Below are positions 54,124 through 63,880 of a stretch of DNA of 64,000 bases, piece after piece. A program made the translations under genes and the position numbers. The DNA is from Nostoc paludosum FACHB-159 (GTDB lineage: Bacteria > Cyanobacteriota > Cyanobacteriia > Cyanobacteriales > Nostocaceae). The notes below the pieces were generated by a model. It was not told where the DNA came from, searched no databases, and saw only the letters and a list, made by a program, of their open reading frames with translations. Each line of letters begins with the position of its first letter. Position 1 is the first letter of the stretch. The stretch is taken from positions 1 through 64,000 of the forward strand of contig NZ_JACJTU010000032.1 in NCBI RefSeq assembly GCF_014698835.1, given 5' to 3'.

Positions 54124-54915
54124 ATGATGACAATTTCGTTACAGCATTTATTTGAAGCTATCGATCGCGTCAACGATGAATCCGAAATGCGTTCGCACTT
54201 CGCACCAAAGCTGAGCGAGTATTTTGCCGCCAAGCGATCGGGAATCTTTTTTTTCGACCAACTTTTCGGCGTTGGCGCAGCCTCTCCTTTGGAGAATCGC
54301 AAGCTGCAAAGTATCCTGAATGTTGCATTGTCGATCGAACGTAATCCTGTAGCCCGTTATATCGCCGAGCGTCATACTCCGGTTCACGAAGGATTAGTCA
54401 CCTCGCCGAAAGCTTGGGCAATCCTTTGTCCCCGTCCTGACCATTGGCATGTGATGGCAGGGCCAATTATCGATCGCAGTCAATTAGTAGGTGCGGTGGG
54501 CTGCACGCGTGACAAGTCGATGCCTGCTTTTGACAGTCAAAATCTTGCGGATTTGAGTGCCGTCTGTCTACACTTATCGGTTTGGACGACCACCCTGCGA
54601 TTGACGCAGAGCGCAGCTTCAACACAACAGTACTACCCGTTTGCCACCGATTCTCTTTCACAGACGCTACGCCAACGCTTAACGCCTCGCGAACGGCAAA
54701 TTGCCGACTTAGTTGCATTGGGGCGAACCAATGCAGAAATCGGAAAAGAACTTTGGATTACTGAAAATTCTGTCAAGCAAGCCTTGAAGCGCATGTTCCG
54801 TAAATTAAACGTTTCGTCTCGTACAGAAATGACTGCACAGATTGGCGCGACACAACATCATTTTCCAGTTGCAAAGCTATCTTCATCTAACTTGATGCTA
54901 GACACCAACCAGTAG
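54124..54915 (+). CDS. LuxR-family transcriptional regulator
   Basis: A 263-residue protein: a GAF-like N-terminal domain of ~175 residues and a C-terminal LuxR-type helix-turn-helix (LTPRERQIADLVALGRTNAEIGKELWITENSVKQALKRMFRKLNV). No receiver domain. It likely binds a small ligand in the N-terminal part and DNA at the C-terminus. A dispersed motif (ggcgcagcctctcctttggag) is read in frame at about 54273-54294 (GVGAASPLEN). Start: ATG ATG, the first used. Divergent from the small membrane protein. Confidence 0.88.
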   Translation: MMTISLQHLFEAIDRVNDESEMRSHFAPKLSEYFAAKRSGIFFFDQLFGVGAASPLENRKLQSILNVALSIERNPVARYIAERHTPVHEGLVTSPKAWAILCPRPDHWHVMAGPIIDRSQLVGAVGCTRDKSMPAFDSQNLADLSAVCLHLSVWTTTLRLTQSAASTQQYYPFATDSLSQTLRQRLTPRERQIADLVALGRTNAEIGKELWITENSVKQALKRMFRKLNVSSRTEMTAQIGATQHHFPVAKLSSSNLMLDTNQ

Positions 54916-55019
54916 CCAAAATATCTTTACCGAAGTGATTTACTGCTGTCCACAACCAAATTTATAGCCGTAGCCACATAGGTTAGGACATAATGACAAG
55001 CGTGAATACTACGAATGGT

Positions 55020-55215
55020 AATAGTTTTGCCTCTTGCCTCTTGCCCCCTGCCTCTTGCCTCTTGCCTCTTGCCTCTTGCCTCTTGCCTTTTGCCCCCTGC
55101 CTCTTGCCTTTTGCCCCCTGCCTCTTGCCTCTTGCCTCTTGCCTTTTGCCCCCTGCCTTTTGCCCCCTGCCTCTTGCCCCCCCTGCCTCTTGCCTCTTCC
55201 CCCCTGCCTCTAGCT
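55020..55215. repeat. Long STRR block (cctcttg / ccccctg)
   Basis: About 190 bp of heptamer units cctcttgc and ttgccccc, located between convergent genes. Both strands keep open frames because of the 7-base period, but they are not genes. Rest of 54916-55222 is empty. Confidence 0.9.
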
Positions 55216-55222
55216 ATACTAT

Positions 55223-57589
55223 TCACGGCTGAATTTTCTGCACTAGGCTAGCGACGACAGCAACCAACTGTTTTGGCTCAATTGGTTTGGGGAAATGTGT
55301 TTGATAGCCACAGGCGATCGCCTTGAGCCTATCTTCTTCCCCTGCAAAGGCTGTGACCGCTACGGCAAGAATGTGACCACCTACCTCAATTTCCCACTCC
55401 CTGACTTTTCGGATAAAATCGTAGCCGTCCTCTTGTGGCATACCGATGTCGCAAAGAATTAGAGCAGGTTTCCAGCTGACCACTTGTGCCAATGCCTCTG
55501 CTGCACAACTACAGGCGCGTACTTCTGCTCCCTGCTGCGTGAGTACTGCTGTGACAATATCTCTAGCGTCGGGTTCGTCGTCAACCACAAGCACTCTTAC
55601 ACCCTCAAGCCCGTACAGGTTTGCGATCGCCCAAGAGGTACTATCTACAGGTGTCTTTGCTAGGGCGCTAATCTTTTGCTGACGAACAGCCACCGGAAGA
55701 TTAACAGTAAAAGTTGCCCCCTTGCCTTTACCTTCACTGTGGGCCTGCACCGTGCCACCATGAAGCTCGACTAAGTGACGGACGATGGCCAGACCTAGCC
55801 CCAAGCCCCCAAACTCCCTTGTAGTTGAGCCGTCGGCTTGGCGAAAGCGCTCAAAGACATGTGGTAGGAATTCTGCTTTGATACCCACACCAGTGTCCCG
55901 CACTATCAATTCGACAAACGAGTTAGTCTGCTGAAGCTGCACTTCAACCCGCCCACCTTGGGGCGTAAATTTAACAGCATTCGAGAGGAGGTTCCATACT
56001 ACCTGCTGAAGCCGATTTAGATCTCCTAAGACAGGTTCCACATTGGCAAGTTGTAGCTGTAAATCGATGTCTTTAACTTCGGCGGCGTGGTGTAGCGAAT
56101 CGGCCGCACTGACGATTACGGTGGCTAAGTTTAGCAGCTGTGGTTCCAGGCGGAGTTTCCCATTCACGATCCGCGATGTATCGAGGAGGTCATTTACCAG
56201 TTGTGCCTGGGCTTTAGCGTTCCGCTCGATGGTAGCGATCGCCTGCTGTGTCTTTTCTTGGTCGAGCTTCCCAGCACGTAGCAACTGGGCCCAGCCTAAG
56301 ATACCGTTGAGAGGGGTTTTCAGTTCGTGAGAGACGGTAATTAAGAACTCGTCCTTGAGGCGGTTAGCCGCCTCTGCTTCAGCCCGCGCTGCTTCAACCT
56401 GCCTTAAGTGTTCGTCCCGCTCTCGCTGGCGTTCTTGCAGAAGACCAGCCGAAAATTTTAAAGCTTCCCCTAATAAGGCTACTTCCTTAATATGTGAGGG
56501 ACTGATGCGCGGATATTCACCTTTAGCGAGGGATTCTGCGGCGCAAGCAGCCGAGGCAATGCTTTGAGAAATCCAGTGCGAGAGGAGCGCGGCGCCCACA
56601 CTACTTATTAGCAGCAACGTCAAGCCAGAGCCAACGACAAGCCACATAGCCCGACGAGGCGGACTGTCAATGACCTCAATAGGAACGACGACAGCGGTTG
56701 TCCAGTTAGAGAAATTCGCTCGCCTAAAGGCAACGTAGACTGGCGCTCCCTCCAAATTGATTTCCTGGTAGACACCCTCGGTAGCCTGAGCAATTCGTTT
56801 TAGAAAAGATGGAGTGCCTGGCTTCCCCACAAAGCGATGAGAATTGCGAGTCCGGGCCACAACGACACCGCGCCCGTCAAGAATAGTACGTGTCCACTCC
56901 CCATCAACAGGTGTTTGTGTCTTGATAACGCTAGCGAGTCCTTGGGGAGTCATAACGGCAGTCAGCACATACTGTAGCTTGTTTGAGCGCATTACTGGAA
57001 CGCGGACAGGGAATGCTAATTTCCGCTTCAAACCTCCAAGGACGAGATAGCCTACTGTCGGCTGATGTGTTTGGACAACACGTCGTAGACTTTCAGGTTC
57101 ATTGGCTTTTGGTAGTGAAACACCAAAGGGATAATTGGTGTTCACGATTTGTTGTCCGTCTGGCGTTAACAGGATCGCATTTACCCAAGTTGGTTGCGTT
57201 TGTACTGTGCGCCATGCCTCATTGTAAAAGGCTTTGAAATCACCTTTGTCAAGGCGCTCAGACGCTGCCAGTGCTTGGAGAGTCCTGGTTGTGGTAGAGA
57301 TTTCGCGCTCTACATCTTGAGTAAGATTACGTGCTGCTAGAACCAAGCGACGCTCTGATGCCGCACGCTCGTTGAGCGAGAGTCTGTGTACAACAACAAC
57401 AGCGAAAAGGACAACTGGCAGTAAAGCCCCTGCTACGAGTAATACAAGATGCCACTTGAGAGTCAACGTGCGTCCGCCGACAGCATTCAAGTCGTCATTT
57501 ATACTGTTTTTTGGCAAACCGCCTCCCAAGTGTGAGGGGAGTTTGGTTTTATCTGATCTTGTCACGCTCTTTTGCTGAAAGCACACCAA
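55223..57589 (-). CDS. Hybrid sensor histidine kinase with receiver domain
   Basis: A 788-residue membrane kinase. In order: TM1 (LVLLVAGALLPVVLFAVVVVHRL, ~45-65), an extracytoplasmic dCache-like domain (~70-290, with WVNAILLTPDGQQIVNTNYP), TM2 (AMWLVVGSGLTLLLISSVGAAL), a HAMP-like linker, HisKA with the phosphoacceptor in SHELKTPLNGILGW (~420), HATPase_c (GGLGLGLAIVRHLVELHGG) and a C-terminal receiver domain with CDIGMPQEDGY (Asp at ~710). Senses a small molecule outside the cell and phosphorelays to an unknown output. The reading frame has no early ATG; TTG 57589 or GTG 57586 is used. Adjacent LuxR gene is convergent. Confidence 0.92.
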   Translation of the reverse strand: MVCFQQKSVTRSDKTKLPSHLGGGLPKNSINDDLNAVGGRTLTLKWHLVLLVAGALLPVVLFAVVVVHRLSLNERAASERRLVLAARNLTQDVEREISTTTRTLQALAASERLDKGDFKAFYNEAWRTVQTQPTWVNAILLTPDGQQIVNTNYPFGVSLPKANEPESLRRVVQTHQPTVGYLVLGGLKRKLAFPVRVPVMRSNKLQYVLTAVMTPQGLASVIKTQTPVDGEWTRTILDGRGVVVARTRNSHRFVGKPGTPSFLKRIAQATEGVYQEINLEGAPVYVAFRRANFSNWTTAVVVPIEVIDSPPRRAMWLVVGSGLTLLLISSVGAALLSHWISQSIASAACAAESLAKGEYPRISPSHIKEVALLGEALKFSAGLLQERQRERDEHLRQVEAARAEAEAANRLKDEFLITVSHELKTPLNGILGWAQLLRAGKLDQEKTQQAIATIERNAKAQAQLVNDLLDTSRIVNGKLRLEPQLLNLATVIVSAADSLHHAAEVKDIDLQLQLANVEPVLGDLNRLQQVVWNLLSNAVKFTPQGGRVEVQLQQTNSFVELIVRDTGVGIKAEFLPHVFERFRQADGSTTREFGGLGLGLAIVRHLVELHGGTVQAHSEGKGKGATFTVNLPVAVRQQKISALAKTPVDSTSWAIANLYGLEGVRVLVVDDEPDARDIVTAVLTQQGAEVRACSCAAEALAQVVSWKPALILCDIGMPQEDGYDFIRKVREWEIEVGGHILAVAVTAFAGEEDRLKAIACGYQTHFPKPIEPKQLVAVVASLVQKIQP

Positions 57590-57868
57590 GCTATTTGTGT
57601 GCTGTAATCATTGGATTATAACTACCTATTAATCTAATACTAGTGATAGCCCTGAAATATTTTCCCCTAATTAACGTATTATTCGCCACCTGCTACCTTT
57701 AGCAATGTCCCAGGAGTGAAGTCCCCGCGTTTGTTTGTGCGAAGGTCGGCAAAGTCAACAAGAACGTGCTGCCTTCTGCCAAAGTACTTTGTTTTTTATG
57801 GAATTGTTCAAAATGCTGGCAGTCTGACAATCATGACTCAACATACACTTTTCTCACTTGTTGAATCT

Positions 57869-58378
57869 TTATTGGGAAATTGACTCCGAAGCTACAAAGA
57901 TCGTTGGAATGGGCATTACCATCAACATTACTAAGTTAGCAACCCAAAACAACACAACAATGCTAAAACCCACCAATGTCAAATAGGAAAATGTTAATTG
58001 CGTGAATCCATCCAGCAGTTGCCACAACCGAAAAGCTGTGTAGAAAAAACCAATGGGTACAACAACACTTGGCACCAGCCAGCGACTAAACACATATTCA
58101 CAGATGAGCTGTACCGCTACTATCAATAAGTAACTCCCCCAGAATACCCATGAAGATGGTTGCCTCCAAGCCAGAACTAACAAGCAGATAGGTAACAAAA
58201 TTCCGGTAACTAAGGCTAACTTGACCCACCATTGGAGAAATTGCCATTGCTTCTGGCTATACCCAATTTCTGCTGTAAAGGGTAAACGTCGAGCTTTAAC
58301 ACCAAAACCATAGCCAAGAGCTAGACTTGTTGTAATCACAACAAAGAGCGTAAGAATCAATCCATTATTAACTGTCAT
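57869..58378 (-). CDS. Hypothetical membrane protein
   Basis: A 169-residue protein with five hydrophobic segments (LILTLFVVITTSLALGYGF, LALVTGILLPICLLVLAW, VFWGSYLLIVAVQLICEYVF, VVVPIGFFYTAFRLW, VGFSIVVLFWVANLVMLMV). No family recognised. ATG start at 58378. Not in an operon with its neighbours. Confidence 0.75.
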   Translation of the reverse strand: MTVNNGLILTLFVVITTSLALGYGFGVKARRLPFTAEIGYSQKQWQFLQWWVKLALVTGILLPICLLVLAWRQPSSWVFWGSYLLIVAVQLICEYVFSRWLVPSVVVPIGFFYTAFRLWQLLDGFTQLTFSYLTLVGFSIVVLFWVANLVMLMVMPIPTIFVASESISQ

Positions 58379-58586
58379 CTACTCTTACACCTAACACATT
58401 TATTCTATGAGTACCAATTCTCATACTTTTAGTTTAATCTGGCTCTAACATTTTCCTCAGAGTAACTAGGTTGGTGTTGAAAATTGTCGTTATGACCACC
58501 CGTGACAGGTTAAGAAAAAATGCATTTTGTCAATCAGCTAAAATACTCAAAAATCTGTTAATGAAAATGATAATCGTAGCGGAGCA

Positions 58587-58630
58587 CTGGGGAAGGAGGC
58601 AAGCCTCGCTTGCCTCCTTCCCCAGTTTTT
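58587..58630 (+). terminator. Strong orphan terminator hairpin
   Basis: A perfect 18-bp stem (ctggggaaggaggcaagc, 58587-58604, with 58608-58625), a 3-base loop and a T-run (ttttt) on the plus strand. No plus-strand gene lies upstream for 3.6 kb, so it may end a small RNA that starts between 58380 and 58580, or be a dispersed element. Confidence 0.75.
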
Positions 58631-58890
58631 GATTATTATTATCAAATTGTTGTTTACAGGGCTAATATAGAGACTTTAGTTGTTAGTCATCCCCAGGATC
58701 TTCAGGAGCTATTTTATGAAATTGCAACAGCATTATCAAGATTGAGAGCATCTTGTATTGTGTCAGTGTTAGTAGATTTTGAAAGCAATTTTGGTAGAAT
58801 TAGGTAACATTATCATTTGTAGGTCTTGTTGAGAATACCTGACCTATCTTTTTTTACTCTAAAACGGTCACACTCTTCTATTTCCTTGCC

Positions 58891-59168
58891 TTCAGCCCCT
58901 TTGCCACCCCTTCAGAACGTGAAGTTCAACATCACAATGATGAACGCCCCATACTGAGCGATCTACAGTCAAGTGGTGCTGTTGAGCAAGACAGTGATGT
59001 TGTCATCATGCTCTACCGCGAAGAATTGTATAACCCAGATACCCCAGATGTGGCATTTCTGATTCGATCGTTCGCAAGCAACGCAATGGCCCTACTGGCA
59101 CGGTCAAGCTTTTGTTTGACCATCAGTTTACCAGATTCAAGAATTTATCTCGCGGTCGGGGGTTTTAA
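58891..59168 (+). pseudogene. dnaB replicative helicase C-terminal remnant
   Basis: From about 58912 the frame reads SEREVQHHNDERPILSDL then SSGAVEQDSDVVIMLYREELYNPDTPD, the conserved DnaB C-terminal core. A frameshift near 59056-59065 is followed, in the next frame, by IVRKQRNGPTGTVKLLFDHQ and FTRFKNLSR up to stop 59168, exactly the DnaB C-terminus. The N-terminal ~350 residues are absent, so this is a decayed fragment, probably of a duplicated or intein-bearing dnaB. Confidence 0.88.
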
Positions 59169-59332
59169 TGAGCTAGTTGGAAATTGACTTTGAAAATATA
59201 AAGCATATACAAAGTTCAGTGCTTATGAATAGATTTATTAGCAATGAATATAAAGAATATGCAAAGATATCTGTCTAAATCTACAAATGTAAGTAAATAT
59301 TCTAGATTGAGTTAGTATGATGTTATCTGAGA

Positions 59333-59452
59333 TATAATACTCATATTTGATTTTTGAAAAAAACTCAGTACTCCTTTATTCCTTCTTCCCAGTCCCCAGT
59401 CGCCAGTCCCTAGTCTCTACGAGTAATTCAGGAATCAAATCGGATTGCTATA
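59333..59452. repeat. MITE-like element, copy 2
   Basis: Same terminal inverted repeats as at 51581-51732 (tatttgatttttgaa and ttcaggaatcaaatcgg), with a different interior of agtcccc-type repeat. Confidence 0.75.
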
Positions 59453-59950
59453 TTTCTTGTTCGTCAGCGAAATACCCGAAGGCGATCGCCCGCTAAAAAG
59501 GTATTGAGATTATTGCTCCTATCCCTGTAAAGTGTTCCCTATTTTCAAACTAGTACGACTTAGGCATTGAACCAACCAAACGCTCGAATTTTGGTTTGGG
59601 GCATTGCACCTTGGCTTTTCAACTCTTGTTCAGCAATGTCTACGCTAAATGCTTGTCAATACTACTAATGGAGGATGTTTGAAACAACTGTGAAACTAGT
59701 TGTTTTTGTGAATCTACATCCTCACAAATTTGTACGGCACTTAAAACGCAGATAATCCTTAATAGTTGGATAAATACTACTTGCAAATAACTTAAAAGGA
59801 GATTTGTCATCAAAAAATTCTAATTTTTCAAGGTTATATCAGGTATACCGAAAACATCATCTTTCGGCGAATTTTTGTGCGCTCAAACAGCACTCACAGC
59901 AACTTGAGAACTTCATTTACCGCAAAAATCGATTCAGGTAGGAAAAAGTT

Positions 59951-62900
59951 ATGTCAAATATCATTGGAACCAACGCAAACGATACCCTAAATGGTAGTAG
60001 CGACGCCGACACAATTAATGGCAAAGCTGGTAATGATGTCATTAATGGTCGAGGAGGCAAAGACACCTTAACAGGTGGGGGCGGTAAGGATACATTTTTT
60101 TACGATGACTACTTTGTCTATAGTACTGATGAGACTGATATTATTACTGATTTCGGTGGTGTAGGTAAAGGAACAAACCCAACAGCATCAGTTATTGCTG
60201 AAGTTGATACCATCCAATTTAATGGGGAAGGGTTGACTGCACGAAATATGCTACTCACCCAAAATGGCACAAACTTAGAAATTACCTTTGAAAGGGGAGT
60301 TTTAGGGCCAGTTACTAAAAAAGTCATCTTGCAAAACTTCAAACTAGAAGATTTGGATAACTTGAAAGCTTCTGGTAGTAGGCCAGCTATTGGCAATATT
60401 ATCTTTGATGGACAAACTACCATTACCGATAGCTTTAATGTTCTAGATGCCAATTCTACCGATACGAGCATCGGCATCAAGAACACAGTCACCTTTCTCA
60501 ATGAGCTGGACAACAACATTACAGGTTTAGATGACTCAGATGATGTCATTAATGGTCAGGGGGGTAATGACAAAATCGATGGCTTAAGTGGCAACGACTT
60601 GCTGCGTGGTGGTACGGGGAATGATACTCTCATTGGCGGTCTGGGAAATGACACCCTCGTTGAGGTTACTGGCAATAACTCCCTTGTTGGTGGTGCTGGT
60701 GAAGATACCTTAAAAGTTGACTCTTCAGGTGGCGATAATACCCTCAACGGCGGCGCTGGTAACGATATATTGAGCGCTCAGGCTTCACAAGGTAATAACT
60801 TACTTTTTGGTGGCGATGGGAATGATATTCTTGACGCCTCTTACCTGAGTATTGACAGCGGATACAGTTATATTGCAACCTCAGGTAATAACACTCTCTA
60901 CGGTGGCGCTGGTGACGATACATTGCTTGCTCTGACTCCAAAAGGCAATAGATTACTTTCTGGGGACGATGGCAATGATTTGCTCTCAGTGTCTGGGGTT
61001 GATGGTTATAGATCTTACTATAGTTTTAGCTCCTCAGGTAATAATACCCTCAACGGTGGCGCTGGTAACGATACACTGCTTGCTCAATATTCAACAGGCA
61101 ATAACCTACTCTCTGGTGGCGATGGCAATGATTCTCTAGACATCTCTGGCTATTTTATTGAGTACTACAGTTTTAATGATTATGATGCCACTTCAGGTAA
61201 TAACACCCTCAACGGTGGCACTGGTAACGATACATTGCGTGCTGAGTATTCAACAGGCAATAACTTACTCTCTGGTGGCGATGGCAATGATTCCTTTTAT
61301 CTAAATACTTTATCCTTTGATAATTTAGCAACTCAAACAGTAGATGGAGGAAAAGATGACGATTTGTTGTCTGTCGATGGCAGTATTGCTAACCAAGGAA
61401 TTACTTCGACATACAATGCCACTGCTAATACTGGAGTAATTAAAGCAGGCAATTATCAAGTTAGCTACAACAATATCGAACGATTAAATATCTTAGGTAC
61501 ACAGTACAATGACAACATTTTAGGGAGCAATGGCAACGATACACTCTCCACAGGCAATGGTGGCAAAGATACAATAGATGGGGGTAAGGGTGACGATGTA
61601 GTGTCTGCTAGCTACAAAGATGCTACAGGTGCAATCACAACGACATACAATGCCACTACTAATACTGGTTCAATTACCGCAGGCACTTATCAGGTTACCT
61701 ACAAGAATATCGAACGATTAAATATCTCAGGTACAGCCTACAATGACAAGATTGTGGGCAACAGTGGCAATGATACGCTCTCTACAGGCAGTGCTGGCAA
61801 TGATACGATCGATGGCGGTCAAGGTGACGATGTGCTGTCCGTCGATTATTTCAGTAATACAACAGGTATTACGACGACATACAATGCCACTACTAAAACT
61901 GGAGTAATTACCGCAGACAGTAATCGGGTTAGTTACAAGAATATCGAACGATTAAATATCTCTGGTACATACTTCGATGACAAAATTTTGGGGAACAATG
62001 GCAACGATACGCTCTTTGGGGGCTATGACGGTAATGATACGATTATTGGCGGTGCAGGTAATGATGTCCTAAAAGGTGGGAAGGGTAACGACACCTTAAC
62101 TGGTGGTTCCGGCAATGATAAATTTGTTTACGACTTGTTAGAGAGCGGCTATCAAATTGGTACTGATATAATCACAGATTTCAATGCCTCCCTAGACACT
62201 TTGGAATTTATAGATAACACTAGCTTCCGTCTATTCAGTGCTCAAAATCTGCAATTAACTCAAAACGGTAACAATTTAGAAATCACCTTTGAAGAATTAT
62301 CTAATAACAATACTGGCAAAGTCATTCTCCAAAATTTCCAACTAGAAAACCTCAATGGTGAGAATATCCTGTTTGCTGGACAAACCGGCATCAGCGACAG
62401 TATTGATGTGTTTGATGCTAATTCTACTCAAACTAGCCTGTTGAACAAAAACACTGTTACCTTCCTTAATGACCTCAACAACAACATTACGGGTTTTGAC
62501 AACTCCAATGATGTGGTGAATGGTCAGGGGGGTGACGATATCATCAACGGCTTAAGTGGTAACGATCTTTTGAGAGGTAATGCCGGAAATGATACTCTCA
62601 TTGGCGGTGCAGGAAATGATACTCTCATTGGCGGTGCGGGAAATAATAGCCTTGATGGTGGTACTGATGACGATATATTGAGCGCTAGGGGTTCAACAGG
62701 CAATAATACTCTCAATGGAGGTGCAGGTAACGATACATTGGATGGTGTGGCTTCGACAGGCAAGAACCTGCTTCTTGGCGGCGATGGCAATGATTCTCTT
62801 GACCTTACTGGCAGTTACTACACCAACGGTGACTACTCCTCCGACTCTCGCTCTTTAGGCAATAACACCCTCAATGGAGGTACAGGTGACGATACATTGA

Positions 62901-63880
62901 GTGCTAAGGGTTCAAAAGGCAATAATCTGCTTATTGGGGGCGATGGCAATGATTCTCTAGATATCTTTGGCGGCTACTCCAACCAATCTTACTCCACCTC
63001 CGACTATCGCTCTTTAGGCAATAACACCCTTGATGGAGGTGCAGGTGACGATACATTGAATGCTGGTGGTTCAAAAGGTGACAACCTGCTTATTGGAGGC
63101 GATGGCAATGATTATCTTGACATCTCTGGCGACTACACCGACTACTCTGACTCTCGCCCCTCTGGTAATAATACCCTAGAAGGTGGTGCTGGTGACGATA
63201 ACTTGAGCTTTAGCAGTTCAACAGGCGATAATCTCCTCTCTGGCGGCGATGGCAATGACTCCTTCAATCTAATCACCAATTCCGTAGATACTGACCTGCC
63301 TGATTTAGTGATTCAAACAGTAGATGGAGGTAATGGTAATGATTCGTTGTTCGCCATTTACAACTTTACTGCTGGGGGAATTACTTCGACATTCAATGCT
63401 ACTACTAACACTGGCTCAATTACAGTGGGTATGTATCGGGTTAACTACAATAATATCGAACAATTAAAGATCTCAGGTACGGACAATAATGACTCGATTG
63501 TTGGGAGCAATGGCAATGATACCCTTAATGGTGGTGGAAACGGTAATGATAGCCTTTTTGGAGGAGCTGGCATCGATACCTTTGGTTTCAATAATTACAA
63601 TGAGGGTGTTGACACTATTTATGACTTCAACGCTACTAATGAACTAATCCAGGTATATGGTTTTAATTTTGGTGGCGGCTTATCAAAAGGCTCACTTCAG
63701 GCGAGTCAGTTTACCATTGGAACATCTGCAAGTACTAGTAGTCAGCGATTTATTTATGACTCGACTACAGGTGCATTGTTCTTTGACCGAGATGGTAGTG
63801 CGGGTGCGTTTAACAAGGTACAATTTGCTTTAGTTACTGCTGGCTTATCATTAACCAACAACAATTTTGTAGTTGTTTAA
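59951..63880 (+). CDS. Large RTX-type calcium-binding repeat protein
   Basis: A 1309-residue acidic protein of Gly/Asp-rich nonapeptides GGxGNDxLx (for example GGTGNDTLIGGLGNDTL), which bind calcium in beta-rolls. No N-terminal signal peptide is seen; secretion by a type I system through the C-terminus is expected, and the last ~100 residues (VDTIYDFNATNELIQVYGF ... FFDRDGSAGAFNKVQFALV) form a typical cyanobacterial RTX end domain. A module of ~230 residues is duplicated (around 60100-60660 and 62110-62640). No enzyme domain is evident; an S-layer or extracellular matrix role is likely. ATG 59951 after TAGGAAAAAG. Confidence 0.9.
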   Translation: MSNIIGTNANDTLNGSSDADTINGKAGNDVINGRGGKDTLTGGGGKDTFFYDDYFVYSTDETDIITDFGGVGKGTNPTASVIAEVDTIQFNGEGLTARNMLLTQNGTNLEITFERGVLGPVTKKVILQNFKLEDLDNLKASGSRPAIGNIIFDGQTTITDSFNVLDANSTDTSIGIKNTVTFLNELDNNITGLDDSDDVINGQGGNDKIDGLSGNDLLRGGTGNDTLIGGLGNDTLVEVTGNNSLVGGAGEDTLKVDSSGGDNTLNGGAGNDILSAQASQGNNLLFGGDGNDILDASYLSIDSGYSYIATSGNNTLYGGAGDDTLLALTPKGNRLLSGDDGNDLLSVSGVDGYRSYYSFSSSGNNTLNGGAGNDTLLAQYSTGNNLLSGGDGNDSLDISGYFIEYYSFNDYDATSGNNTLNGGTGNDTLRAEYSTGNNLLSGGDGNDSFYLNTLSFDNLATQTVDGGKDDDLLSVDGSIANQGITSTYNATANTGVIKAGNYQVSYNNIERLNILGTQYNDNILGSNGNDTLSTGNGGKDTIDGGKGDDVVSASYKDATGAITTTYNATTNTGSITAGTYQVTYKNIERLNISGTAYNDKIVGNSGNDTLSTGSAGNDTIDGGQGDDVLSVDYFSNTTGITTTYNATTKTGVITADSNRVSYKNIERLNISGTYFDDKILGNNGNDTLFGGYDGNDTIIGGAGNDVLKGGKGNDTLTGGSGNDKFVYDLLESGYQIGTDIITDFNASLDTLEFIDNTSFRLFSAQNLQLTQNGNNLEITFEELSNNNTGKVILQNFQLENLNGENILFAGQTGISDSIDVFDANSTQTSLLNKNTVTFLNDLNNNITGFDNSNDVVNGQGGDDIINGLSGNDLLRGNAGNDTLIGGAGNDTLIGGAGNNSLDGGTDDDILSARGSTGNNTLNGGAGNDTLDGVASTGKNLLLGGDGNDSLDLTGSYYTNGDYSSDSRSLGNNTLNGGTGDDTLSAKGSKGNNLLIGGDGNDSLDIFGGYSNQSYSTSDYRSLGNNTLDGGAGDDTLNAGGSKGDNLLIGGDGNDYLDISGDYTDYSDSRPSGNNTLEGGAGDDNLSFSSSTGDNLLSGGDGNDSFNLITNSVDTDLPDLVIQTVDGGNGNDSLFAIYNFTAGGITSTFNATTNTGSITVGMYRVNYNNIEQLKISGTDNNDSIVGSNGNDTLNGGGNGNDSLFGGAGIDTFGFNNYNEGVDTIYDFNATNELIQVYGFNFGGGLSKGSLQASQFTIGTSASTSSQRFIYDSTTGALFFDRDGSAGAFNKVQFALVTAGLSLTNNNFVVV

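Larger units (their letters stand above)
58379..59950. other. 1.6-kb gene-poor region
   Basis: The longest stretch without a gene. It contains an orphan terminator hairpin, a dnaB remnant, a MITE-like element and, at 59565-59660 on the minus strand, a 30-codon fragment (QAFSVDIAEQELKSQGAMPQ...) between stops that may be another remnant. The 65-codon frame at 58610 starts within the hairpin and is not accepted. The right end contains the leader of the RTX gene. Confidence 0.65.

Noticed and set aside
55015..55251. Open frames of Leu/Ala/Ser/Cys/Pro repeats on both strands
   Set aside because: Heptamer repeat translated in several frames; not a gene.
58610..58807. Plus-strand 65-codon frame
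   Set aside because: Its TTG start lies within the right arm of a terminator hairpin and there is no ribosome-binding site.
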